From Pseudomonadota bacterium (lineage in GTDB: Bacteria; Pseudomonadota; Gammaproteobacteria; Burkholderiales; Burkholderiaceae_C): a stretch of DNA of 54,469 nt. Shown here one piece after another: positions 1 through 8,420 of this stretch. Under the pieces are notes generated by a model. The model was not told the origin of the DNA. It did not search any database and saw nothing but the letters and a program-made list of their open reading frames with translations. Numbering within the stretch: the first letter of the stretch is position 1; every line of letters starts with the position of its first letter. The position numbers and the translations under genes are program-made. The DNA is taken from contig JAJYTY010000004.1 in NCBI GenBank assembly GCA_021792835.1, positions 1 through 54,469 on the forward strand, given 5' to 3'.

Positions 1-1038
1 GGCCTGGCCCAGCACCTCGAGCCTGCAGCCGAGCTGCAGCGCGCGCAGACCGCTGGTGCTGTTGACGGTGACCACGCCGGAGCTGCCGCGCATCAGCGTG
101 TCGAGGGTGCCGCCGCGCAGGTAGTGCACGCGCCCGGCCAGGCCCAGGTCGCGCGCGATGCGCGCCGACACCTGCTCCCAGTCCCGCAGCGCGGGGTCCC
201 AGGGATGTTCCTTGAGCACCAGCAGGGACTCGCGCGGGGCATGCCGCGCGAAGGATTGCAGCACCTGCTCGATGGCGTGCTCGATGCCCGTGTAGGGCGA
301 ATAGGCGACGATCTGGAAATCGAAATCGAGCTGCAGCGGGAACACGTAGTAGGGCCGGCCGGCGGATTCGATGTCGTGCACCAGCGCATGCATGCGCCGG
401 CGCAGCAGGCGGTTGCCGAGCAGGCGCCGCGCGCTGGCCACGGTGTAGGGCACGGTGTGCGGGCGCCGGTCGCTGCGCTGGTAGCGGGCGTAGCGCGGGT
501 GCGGCAGCAGGTTGGCGAAGTTGTACAGCAGGTCGGCCGCCGCCATGCGCAGGCCGCTGTCGAAAAACCGCGGCGCCCAGTCCGGCTCGGCGCAGGCGGC
601 GGCCAGCGCGCGCACGGCCGCGGCATCGCGCGGGAACAGCGAGGCGCCGCTCATGCCGTTGCGCTCCCAGGTGATCCAGTCGGGGCGGATGTAGCCGAAG
701 TCGCTCACGGTGACCGCCACGCCGCGGGCCAGCGCGGCGTGCACGGCCTCGCGGTGGTAGTGCCGCTGCTCGCCCAGCAGCAGCAGGTCTGTGACGCCCT
801 CGCGCTCCAGGAAGGCTTCGATGAACCGCGGCCAGCCGGCCAGGTCGCCGCTGTAGTCCAGCGTGTCGGCGCCGCGCCAGAACAGCCGGTCTCCCAGGCA
901 CAGGTTGATGCGGGTGCAGCGATGGCCGTGTTCGCGCAGCCCCTGCGCGATGCGCCGGAAGAACGGCGACGGCATGCCCTGCAGGAACAGGAAATGCCGC
1001 GGCCTGTCCGCGGCCGCGGCGGGATCAGGCGCGTGCAT
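1..1038 (-). CDS. Capsule polysaccharide biosynthesis/export protein, KpsS-like (3' end truncated by window edge)
   Basis: Stop-free minus frame from ATG at 1038 to the window edge (missing from the ORF track because it has no stop). Reads MHAPDPAAAADRPRHFLFLQGMPSPFFRRIAQGL...VVTVNSTSGLRALQLGCRLEVLG, resembling the NSTxGxxAL...G motif of the Capsule_synth (KpsS) family. Overlaps the upstream gene's stop by 14 nt. Confidence 0.75.
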   Translation of the reverse strand, partial: MHAPDPAAAADRPRHFLFLQGMPSPFFRRIAQGLREHGHRCTRINLCLGDRLFWRGADTLDYSGDLAGWPRFIEAFLEREGVTDLLLLGEQRHYHREAVHAALARGVAVTVSDFGYIRPDWITWERNGMSGASLFPRDAAAVRALAAACAEPDWAPRFFDSGLRMAAADLLYNFANLLPHPRYARYQRSDRRPHTVPYTVASARRLLGNRLLRRRMHALVHDIESAGRPYYVFPLQLDFDFQIVAYSPYTGIEHAIEQVLQSFARHAPRESLLVLKEHPWDPALRDWEQVSARIARDLGLAGRVHYLRGGTLDTLMRGSSGVVTVNSTSGLRALQLGCRLEVLGQA

Positions 1039-2068
1039 GGCCGCTCCTGCTGTCCAGGTACCACTGCACCGAGCGCAGCATGGCCTGCTCGTAGGGCACG
1101 CGGCCCAGCGGCGCACCGGCGGCTTGCGCGCGTTCCAGCCGGTGGCCGCAGCTGCGCGCGAACATGCGTACCAGCAGCGGGTGCAGCAGCGGCTCGCCGC
1201 GCAGGTGCAGCAGGCGGTGGCCTGCCTGCAGCAACTGCGCCGCGGCTTCGGCGACGGCCTCGGGCAGGTCCAGCACGAAGCCCTTGCCGCCGATGCCCGC
1301 GCGCAGGTCGCCGAGGAAACGCGCCCAGCTGACCTGCACCGGGTCGCGCAGGTTGAACACGGCCTGGTGCGCCGCGGGGGCCTGCGCGGCCCACAGCATG
1401 GCATCGACCAGGTTGTCCACGTACAGGAAGCCGCAGTCGGCGCGGCCGCCGCCCACGCGCAGCATCAGCCCCGCGCGCAGCTCGTCGCCGATGCGCTCGA
1501 TGAAGGGGCTGCGCGGGCCCATGACGTTGGTGGGCCGCAGCACGCACCACGACAGGCCCAGGCGCGTGGCCTGGGTGCGCAGCAGCGCCTCGCCCTGCGC
1601 CTTGCTGCGCCCGTAGCCGAAGGCGCCGCCGTCGGCGGGCGCGTCTTCGCCGGCGGGCTGGCGCGGGTAGCCGTAGACGTCCACCGTGGACAGGTGCAGC
1701 AGCCGCGCGGGCAGGCGGCGGCCCGCATCGGCCTCGGCGCGCAGCGCCTGCAGCAGGTTGCCCACGCCGAGCACGTTGGCGGCGTGGTAGGCCTCCAGGC
1801 GGTCCCAGGTGGCGACGTTGGCGGCGCAGTGGAACACGCCGGCGCAGCCGCGCACGGCGGCTTGCAGGCTCGCCGGGTCGAGCAGGTCGCCGCGCAGCAC
1901 CTCGGCGCCTGCGCGCAGCCGCGGCTCCAGGCGCCGCGGCTCGCGCACCAGCAGGCGCAGCGGGCGCGGTTGCTCCAGCAGGCGCAGCGCGAGGTGGCCG
2001 CCGATGAAGCCGGTGGCGCCGGTGACCAGGATGGGGGCCTCGGCGCCGCACTGGTCGAAGAGTTCCAT
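1025..2068 (-). CDS. NAD-dependent epimerase/dehydratase family protein
   Basis: MELFDQCGAEAPILVTGATGFIGGHLALRLLEQ: Rossmann GxxGxxG; later YGRSKAQGE (YxxxK) motif. Confidence 0.9.
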   Translation of the reverse strand: MELFDQCGAEAPILVTGATGFIGGHLALRLLEQPRPLRLLVREPRRLEPRLRAGAEVLRGDLLDPASLQAAVRGCAGVFHCAANVATWDRLEAYHAANVLGVGNLLQALRAEADAGRRLPARLLHLSTVDVYGYPRQPAGEDAPADGGAFGYGRSKAQGEALLRTQATRLGLSWCVLRPTNVMGPRSPFIERIGDELRAGLMLRVGGGRADCGFLYVDNLVDAMLWAAQAPAAHQAVFNLRDPVQVSWARFLGDLRAGIGGKGFVLDLPEAVAEAAAQLLQAGHRLLHLRGEPLLHPLLVRMFARSCGHRLERAQAAGAPLGRVPYEQAMLRSVQWYLDSRSGHARA

Positions 2069-2071
2069 GCC

Positions 2072-3241
2072 TCAGGCTCCGGGGGCGGCGGCGGAGTTGT
2101 CGTGGACCGTCCCGCCGGCCTTGAACACGTCGCGCGGCCGCGGCTCGGGTACGGAGTTGAGCACGCCGTAGCCCAGGCCGACGAAGGGGTTGATGATCCC
2201 CCAGGTGGCACGCAGCGCGATGCGGATGGGAGTGACCTCGGCGCCCAGGTCCTGCTTGATGGCGTAGGTGGTCAGGCCCATCTCCAGGCGCTCGGCGCCG
2301 AGCTCGATGGCGGCGCACACGACGCTGTAGGCCACGTACAGGTACAGGCTGTCGTTGGCGGCGACCTCGCGGCCCACGTACAGCCAGCGCAGCATCGGGC
2401 CGTCGAGCAGCAGCAGCGCGTGCGCGACGAGTTCGCCGTGGCGCCGGAACAGCAGCACCTGCGCGCGCCCGCCCATGTCCTGCGACAGGCGGCGGTAGAA
2501 GTCCGGGGTGAGCACCTCGCGCTGGAATTCGCTGGCGTGCTCGTGCACCACCATCCACTGCGCGCACAGGGTGTCGGCGAGATCGGCGAATTCCCGCACC
2601 CGCTCGTGGGTCACGCCGGCCTCGCGGTTGCGCTTGAGGTGCTTGAGCACCTTGCTGCGGTAGTAGCTGCGCATGGAGCCCAGGTAGTCCTCGGGACTGC
2701 GCCAGCGCAGCTGCATGTAGGTATTGGGCAGGCTGGGGATCCAGTGGTAGCCCAGGCGCGCGAAGCGTCCGCGCAGGCCCTCCTGCGGGGGCTCGAAGTC
2801 GCGCGCCAGCATCAGCAGCTGGCCCTGCCTGCGCGCGGTCCGGCGCATCAGGCGGTGCATGGCCTCGATCACCTCGGCGTCGTCGACTTCGTCCACGCGC
2901 GCATAGGGGGGGCTGACGATGGTGATGGGCGTGCCCCACTCCAGCATGCGCAGCTTGAAGAATCCCGGCCATGCGCGACGCACCAGGCCCAGCAGCGCAC
3001 GCAGCGGGGCCGGCGCGAAGATCGCGATGTCGGTGGTCACGGAGTAGAAGCTGCCCAGCGCCACCACGCGGCCGGAGGCATCGCGGAACATGGCGTGGAA
3101 GTAGCGGAAGTCGTTCAGCCCGGCGCGCTCGACGATGCGCCAGAACTCCCACGACATGGCCTGGGAATGCGGCTGGGCCAGCGCGTCCCAGTCGTCGCGC
3201 GGGACGGCGTCGATGCTGGTGTAGAGCTCTGCGTTCAGCAT
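2072..3241 (-). CDS. GNAT / BioF2-like acetyltransferase (peptidoglycan/polysaccharide-linked)
   Basis: Preferred start MLNAELYTSIDAVPRDDWDAL at 3241. Central YYRSKVLKHLKRN and C-terminal LEMGLTTYAIKQDLGAEVTP resemble GNAT/BioF2-like proteins. Immediately upstream of the epimerase gene. Confidence 0.65.
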   Translation of the reverse strand: MLNAELYTSIDAVPRDDWDALAQPHSQAMSWEFWRIVERAGLNDFRYFHAMFRDASGRVVALGSFYSVTTDIAIFAPAPLRALLGLVRRAWPGFFKLRMLEWGTPITIVSPPYARVDEVDDAEVIEAMHRLMRRTARRQGQLLMLARDFEPPQEGLRGRFARLGYHWIPSLPNTYMQLRWRSPEDYLGSMRSYYRSKVLKHLKRNREAGVTHERVREFADLADTLCAQWMVVHEHASEFQREVLTPDFYRRLSQDMGGRAQVLLFRRHGELVAHALLLLDGPMLRWLYVGREVAANDSLYLYVAYSVVCAAIELGAERLEMGLTTYAIKQDLGAEVTPIRIALRATWGIINPFVGLGYGVLNSVPEPRPRDVFKAGGTVHDNSAAAPGA

Positions 3242-3397
3242 GCGCGCGCACGGCCCGGGGGGATCGGGAAGCACCCGTAACATGCCGGCGTCGGCATGGC
3301 CGCGTGATGCCGCATGGAATTCCGTGCAGCGAAGCTCCGTCGGAGATTTCGTCGCCGGAAGCTGGCGCAACCCCTGGGAACTCTGAAATTCTCTTGC

Positions 3398-4654
3398 ATG
3401 GCTGAAATCCTAATCGTGGGCAAGGGCGGCTTCGGCGATTGGTTCCCGCTGCTCGCGATCGGGCAGGCCTTGCAGCAGCGCGGGCACCATGTGCGCGTGG
3501 CCGCCGAGGCGCACCACGCGAGCGCCTGCGCGCAGGCGGGGCTGCCGTTCCACGCGGTGGGCCGGGGCGCCGAGCCCGCGCCAGGCCCGCGCCAGTCGGC
3601 CTGGGGCGCGACGCGCGCGGTGCTGCAGGCCACGTTGTCGCCGCAGGGCCTGGCGGCCGAGGTGCAGGCCTTGTTGCCGCTGGCCGAAGGCGCGGAGCTG
3701 ATGCTGGGCAACCAGCTCGCGTACGCGGGTGCGCTGGTGCGGCGCCTGCTGCGCAAGCCCTGGGTGTTCTGCGCGGCCTCGCCGCTGGCCATTCCGTCGC
3801 GCTGCGACGCGCCGTTGTGGCCCTACCTGCACCCGGCGCAGCACCTGGCTGCTCGCGTCGGCCTGCGGCAGTCGGGCTTCATCGGCCTGGCGCGCCTGGG
3901 CACGCGCGTGCTGATGCGCCCGCAGGCGGCGCTGCGCCGCGAGCTGGGCCTGCCCGCGGCGGGACACCCGCGCTTCGAAGCCATGTACTCGGAGCAGCTC
4001 AACCTGTTGCCGGTGTCGCCGCTGCTGGCGCCGCGCCAGGCCGACTGGCCGGCGCACACCCAGGTGGTGGGATACACCTGGTTCGAAGCGGATTTCCTGG
4101 GGGACGAGGCGCAGGCGCAGGCCTTGCGCGACTTCGCGCAGGCGGGCCCGGCGCCGGTGGTGTTCGCGCTGGGCGGAAGCCTGCGGGTGCGGCCGGGCAG
4201 CTTCTACGAACGCGCGGTGCAGGCCTGCCGGCGGCTGGGTCGGCGCGCCATCCTGGTGGCCGGGCGCCAGCTGCATGCGCGACTGCCCGCGGGCGACGAC
4301 GTGGCCCTCAGCGGCTACCTGCCCTACTCCAGGGTGTTCGGGCTGGGCGCCGCGGTGGTGCACTCGGGAGGCATCGGAGCCATCGGCTGGGGCCTGCGCG
4401 CGGGGGTTCCGCAGTTGCTGGTGCCGGCCGAGTGGGACCAGTTCGACAACGCTCGCCGCGCGCAGCGCGCCGGCGTCGCGCAGGTGCTGGCGCGGCGCGA
4501 CTGGCAGGCGCAGGACCTGGCGCGTGCCCTCGGCGAGCTGCTGGAGCAGCAGGCGCTTCAGGCGCGCTGCGCGCAGGCCGCGCAGACCCTGCGCGCCGAG
4601 GACGGCGCCGCGCGCGCCTGCGAGGCCGTCGAGCTGCTGCTGGCGCCGCGCTGA
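3398..4654 (+). CDS. UDP-glycosyltransferase-like protein (GT1/MGT fold)
   Basis: MAEILIVGKGGFGDWFPLLAIGQALQQRGHHVRVAAE at the N-terminus; C-terminal VVHSGGIGAIGWGLRAGVPQLLVPAEWDQFDNARRAQRAGV is the GT1 donor-binding motif. Confidence 0.88.
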   Translation: MAEILIVGKGGFGDWFPLLAIGQALQQRGHHVRVAAEAHHASACAQAGLPFHAVGRGAEPAPGPRQSAWGATRAVLQATLSPQGLAAEVQALLPLAEGAELMLGNQLAYAGALVRRLLRKPWVFCAASPLAIPSRCDAPLWPYLHPAQHLAARVGLRQSGFIGLARLGTRVLMRPQAALRRELGLPAAGHPRFEAMYSEQLNLLPVSPLLAPRQADWPAHTQVVGYTWFEADFLGDEAQAQALRDFAQAGPAPVVFALGGSLRVRPGSFYERAVQACRRLGRRAILVAGRQLHARLPAGDDVALSGYLPYSRVFGLGAAVVHSGGIGAIGWGLRAGVPQLLVPAEWDQFDNARRAQRAGVAQVLARRDWQAQDLARALGELLEQQALQARCAQAAQTLRAEDGAARACEAVELLLAPR

Positions 4655-4677
4655 GGCGGCGCGCAGGGCTTGCGGCA

Positions 4678-5847
4678 TCAGTGGATCACGCCCAGGTTCT
4701 GCAGGCTGGCGAAGGGGTAGACGATGGAGCCGACCACGCCGAGCACGCGTTGCAGATCGGCGGACGGGGCGTCGGACACGTAGAGCAGGTCGTGGTTCTG
4801 CACCGGAAAGCTCTGCGCCACGAAAAAGGTGGCGGGGTCGCGAAGGTTGAACTGGAAGATGGTCGGCACCTTGCCGTCGACCAGCGTGGTGGGCTTGTGC
4901 GGCCAGGCCAGCGCGTCCGGTGACTCGAAGCGGAACACGAACACGCCCGACGGGTTCGATCGGTTGGGGTCGATGCCGCCGGCGCGGGCCAGGGCCTGCG
5001 CGAGGGTGATGCCGCTGGCCTCGAAGTCCACCTCGCCGTTGCGGGCGGCCGCGCCCAGCACGGTGAAGCTGGAGGGCTGGTACAGCGCGGTCACCACGTC
5101 GCCGGCATGCAGCGGGATGTCCTGCCGCGGGTCGCGCAGGATGGTCTGCAGCGGCAGGATCATCACGCGTCCGTCGCGCGAGAGCTGGATGGAGGTTTTC
5201 TCGACGGGGCGCGTGACGCCGCCGGCCAGCGCCAGCGCGCGCAGCAGGCGAAGGCCGCCGGGGTTCAGCGGCACTTCCATGCTGTGCTGCACATTGCCCA
5301 CCACGGTGACGTTCTGGGTGTTGTTCTGCACCAGCCTGACCAGCACCTGCGGGTGGTTGGCCATGCCCTTGAGCCGCGCGGTGATCCGTTGCTCGATCCG
5401 GGCCACGTCCAGGCCGGCGGCGTGGATGACGCCGGCGAAGGGCACGCGGATGTCGCCGGCGTTGTCCACGGTCTGCGGCGGCAGCGTGACGCTGCCGCCG
5501 CCGCCGCTGGCGGCGCCGGTGGCGAGCAGCGCCTGGGCGGTGAACAGCACCGCCGGAGGGGCTTCCCAGATGTAGACCTGCAGCACGTCGCCGGGGCCGA
5601 TGAGGTGCGCGGGATGCGCGGCGCCCTCGAAAAAGCTGGAGAAACGCTCGCGCGCCTGGTCCTGCTCGAGACGGCGGGCCACCGCGTAGTCGACAGGGAC
5701 GACTTCGATGCCGTGCAGCGAGGCGTTGGCGGGCGCGGCGTCCACGGTTTTCTCGGAAGGGCCGGCGCCGGAGAGGAAATGCGCGCAGCCGCCCAGGAAC
5801 AGGGCGAAGCCGGCGAGGCACGCGGCACGTGCGAGGCGTAGTTTCAT
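4678..5847 (-). CDS. Polysaccharide export outer-membrane lipoprotein (Wza/Poly_export family)
   Basis: MKLRLARAACLAGFALFLGGCAHF lipobox; LIGPGDVLQVYIWEAP Poly_export motif; SLBB-like repeats (GGVTRPVEK, GGIDPNRSN). Confidence 0.88.
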   Translation of the reverse strand: MKLRLARAACLAGFALFLGGCAHFLSGAGPSEKTVDAAPANASLHGIEVVPVDYAVARRLEQDQARERFSSFFEGAAHPAHLIGPGDVLQVYIWEAPPAVLFTAQALLATGAASGGGGSVTLPPQTVDNAGDIRVPFAGVIHAAGLDVARIEQRITARLKGMANHPQVLVRLVQNNTQNVTVVGNVQHSMEVPLNPGGLRLLRALALAGGVTRPVEKTSIQLSRDGRVMILPLQTILRDPRQDIPLHAGDVVTALYQPSSFTVLGAAARNGEVDFEASGITLAQALARAGGIDPNRSNPSGVFVFRFESPDALAWPHKPTTLVDGKVPTIFQFNLRDPATFFVAQSFPVQNHDLLYVSDAPSADLQRVLGVVGSIVYPFASLQNLGVIH

Positions 5848-6156
5848 GCGGGTGGCTGGTGGCGAGCCGGCGGGACACCGGTGGAACAGAGCATGCCCCG
5901 CGCAGGATGGTTTGGAATTTTTCGGAATATCCGACGGTGTGTTGCGATATCGAGCCGAAGGAAGCACAAGACATCCGGCGCGCCGCAGTTTAACCAAGCT
6001 GCGTGACCCGCGGACCGCGTGTGAAGGTCGGCCCGTGCACGCCGGGCACTCGTGCTCGGCTCGCGGCAGCTGTGCGCGGCCCCCTGCGGTGGATCAACAG
6101 CCTGCTAGCGCAGCCGCGTCTGGTTTTTTCGCAGGGAGGATTCCTAGGCTGGGAGC

Positions 6157-6642
6157 ATGCAATCCGGCCATGGCATCACCCTGCCCGCCGTGCTCGCGTT
6201 GGTGTCGGCGCTGCTGTTGCCGGGCCGGGCAAGCGCCTGGGAACTGGGGATCGGGCGCAGCATCCGGCCGGGAAACCTGGACCTGAGCCTGGGCAACGCC
6301 TGGTGGAGGGTCGAATACATCGACGAAGGGCGGCAGCCGCGGGGCATTCCCGACCGCAACCGGGTCCTGGACGTGGACGTGCTGCTGCACGGCGGCGCCT
6401 GGTTGTCGTGGTATGTCGAGGCCGGGCTGAGCAGCGCGCGATGGAGCCACAATGGCAGCGGCAACGGCTACCGGGCCCCGGACGGCTTCGATGGGCACAA
6501 CCTGGGCTGCGGCTTGCAGTGGCAGCTGCTCCCCGGCTGGTCGCTGCGCCTGCAGGCGCTGTGGCTGCACTACCCGCAGAGCAGTCAGCCGGGTTCGGAG
6601 AACTTCGAGTACACCTCGCTGGCCGTGGTGCGGAGCTGGTGA
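6157..6642 (+). CDS. Putative outer-membrane beta-barrel / acyloxyacyl hydrolase-like protein
   Basis: Signal peptide MQSGHGITLPAVLALVSALLLPGRASA; alternating aromatic/hydrophobic strands; upstream AGGAGG-like RBS. Family assignment is tentative. Confidence 0.5.
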   Translation: MQSGHGITLPAVLALVSALLLPGRASAWELGIGRSIRPGNLDLSLGNAWWRVEYIDEGRQPRGIPDRNRVLDVDVLLHGGAWLSWYVEAGLSSARWSHNGSGNGYRAPDGFDGHNLGCGLQWQLLPGWSLRLQALWLHYPQSSQPGSENFEYTSLAVVRSW

Positions 6643-6693
6643 GCGCTCCGTCGTGCCGGCGTGAGCTGCCGGACAGCGTCGCGCGTGCGAGCC

Positions 6694-7005
6694 TCAACCC
6701 TTGCTCAGCGCGCGCCCCAGCGTTGCCTCGACCTTCGCGATCTTCGACTCCATGCGGCTTTCGCCGCCGCGCCGCCAGTCCATCTTCAGGTTCAGGGAAA
6801 TGCGGTCGCAGTCGCGCCCGAGTTCGTCGAAGCAGGCCTTCACGACCCCGAACACCCGATCCCATTCGCCTTCGAGAATGGTGCCCATCGGCGTCAGCTG
6901 ATAGCGCACGCCGCTGCGGTCGATGACGTCGAGGATGCGCGCCACGTAGGCGCCGACACTTTCCCCCTTGCCGCCGGGGGCCATCGCGAATTCAAGCAGG
7001 ACCAT
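6694..7005 (-). CDS. MTH1187/thiamine-binding family protein
   Basis: MVLLEFAMAPGGKGESVGAYVARILDVIDRSGVRYQLTPMGTILEGEWDRVFGVV matches the MTH1187/YqgV-type family; GGAGAA RBS before ATG at 7005. Confidence 0.85.
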   Translation of the reverse strand: MVLLEFAMAPGGKGESVGAYVARILDVIDRSGVRYQLTPMGTILEGEWDRVFGVVKACFDELGRDCDRISLNLKMDWRRGGESRMESKIAKVEATLGRALSKG

Positions 7006-7113
7006 GCAGGGTTCTCCATGCCGGCGCGCGCGCCGATTCGCGCGCGTCCGCGGGCACATCGTAGCGCCCGCGACGCCACGGGGCCGCCCCGGCGCGGCCC
7101 CGCGTGGCCATGC

Positions 7114-7632
7114 TCAGGGCTGGATTTCCACGTAGCCCTGTTGCTCCAGCTCGATCAGGCGGGCGATCGCGCCGCCGTTGACCAGCACGCCGGGCAGCAG
7201 GTTCGCATTGCCCCAGTGGTGGGCCATCATCGACACCCGGCATTCCTCGATCTGCACGCCTTGCGCGCGCAGCTTGGCGATCACCGGCGCGTAGGGGTTG
7301 CCGGTCTTCACGTGGCGCGCCTTGTCGTAGGCCGCGTCGTTGAGCACCATGTAGGCGCCGGGGCCGTGGAACACGCCGATGATCTTGCCCGTCACGTGAT
7401 CCTTCTTGTAGCGGTTCGCCAGCAGGTGCATGTACAGCATGCCGGTGGGCAGGTCGCCGACGAAGTGCGGGCGGTCCATGTTGAACACCACGTTGGCGTG
7501 CTTGAGCGGCACCGGGATGTCGACGTGGATCGGGTCCGGCTTCATGGCCGGCGCCGCCATCGCGCTGGTGCCCAGCGCCATCGAGGCGGCGCACAGCAGG
7601 ACGTGGATCGAGTTGCGGAGCATGGTTTTCAT
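7114..7632 (-). CDS. Periplasmic DsrE-family protein
   Basis: Signal peptide MKTMLRNSIHVLLCAASMALGTSAMAAP; body KHANVVFNMDRPHFVGDLPTGMLYMHLLANRYKK...FHGPGAYMVLNDAAY is DsrE-like. Confidence 0.75.
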   Translation of the reverse strand: MKTMLRNSIHVLLCAASMALGTSAMAAPAMKPDPIHVDIPVPLKHANVVFNMDRPHFVGDLPTGMLYMHLLANRYKKDHVTGKIIGVFHGPGAYMVLNDAAYDKARHVKTGNPYAPVIAKLRAQGVQIEECRVSMMAHHWGNANLLPGVLVNGGAIARLIELEQQGYVEIQP

Positions 7633-7666
7633 CGATGCTTTCCAGTTTGGAGGAGACTTCGGAAGA

Positions 7667-7714
7667 CGCGGCGCCCCTTGCGGGGCGCCGCGCTGCATGC
7701 CTCGGCGGCATGCA
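7667..7714. promoter_or_regulatory. Two adjacent perfect hairpins upstream of the DsrE gene
   Basis: CGCGGCGCCCC-TTGC-GGGGCGCCGCG (7667-7692, 11-bp stem) followed by TGCATGCC-TCGGC-GGCATGCA (7694-7714, 8-bp stem). Confidence 0.65.
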
Positions 7715-7736
7715 TGGCCGGACATCGCACGTGGCA

Positions 7737-8112
7737 TCAGAAGCTGATGATGGCGTAGACGTCCAGTTCGTTGCCCACCGCGGCCGCCGTGCTCTGCGCG
7801 AGCAGTCGGGCCGGGCTGTTGGCCGGACCGATGGCGTCCGGGTTGGGTATGTCCACGCGGCGCGAGAAATAGTCCACCACGACGCGGGTCAGCGGCGGGA
7901 TCGTCTTCGGGGGTATCCGCCGGGCCCGTGGGTGTATTCGTTCTCGCCGAGCCCGGTGCCGGCGTCGTGGTCGATGTCCGGGTTCAGGCGCCCGCGGGCG
8001 ATGGGCTGCGCGCAGCAGCCGGCGGCTGCGGCCCATGCGACGGGTCGTCGCAGTCTCGTGCGCGGATGGCCCGCCGCGCGGGCACGCGCCTGCTCATGTC
8101 GATGCATGTCTC
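7737..8112 (-). pseudogene. Remnant of an alginate-export-type porin (possible)
   Basis: Minus-strand coding sense appears split between two frames: MHRHEQ...PIARGRLNPDIDHDAGTGLGENEYTHGPGGYP, then PPLTRVVVDYFSRRVDIPNPDAIGPANSPARLLAQSTAAAVGNELDVYAIISF*, which resembles the end of Alginate_exp porins. No intact ORF. Confidence 0.35.
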
Positions 8113-8373
8113 TCTCCCCCTTGTCGTGTGATGGTCCTGCGGACCTCTGCACGCGCCGCGCGGGTTCGCACCGCGCGTGGTCCGGCGCCGTCTGTCGCGA
8201 CGCTCGGCACACAGTTCATACATATACATGTACGAATATGGGGAGGGATGATTTGTCAGGTCGCCATCAGTGTCAAGGTCATTTGCTCGCTAAGACCTAG
8301 CGATAATTCCGATGGGTAAATGAACCCCCTCGAAAAACGCTGGTAAACCCGTAGACTTTTCAGGGCTCACCGA

Positions 8374-8400
8374 AGGGTCGGCCGGGCACGTGCCGACCCT
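8374..8400 (-). terminator. Hairpin 3' of pilY1 (possible terminator)
   Basis: AGGGTCGGC (8374-8382) and GCCGACCCT (8392-8400), 9-bp perfect stem, in the pilY1 3' flank; no U-tract. Confidence 0.4.
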
Positions 8401-8420
8401 CGGGAGACGAATTCCCTGGC

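Noticed and set aside
3410-5974. 854-aa minus ORF spanning the glycosyltransferase and wza-like genes
   Set aside because: Shadow frame covering two real genes on different strands; no coherent domain.
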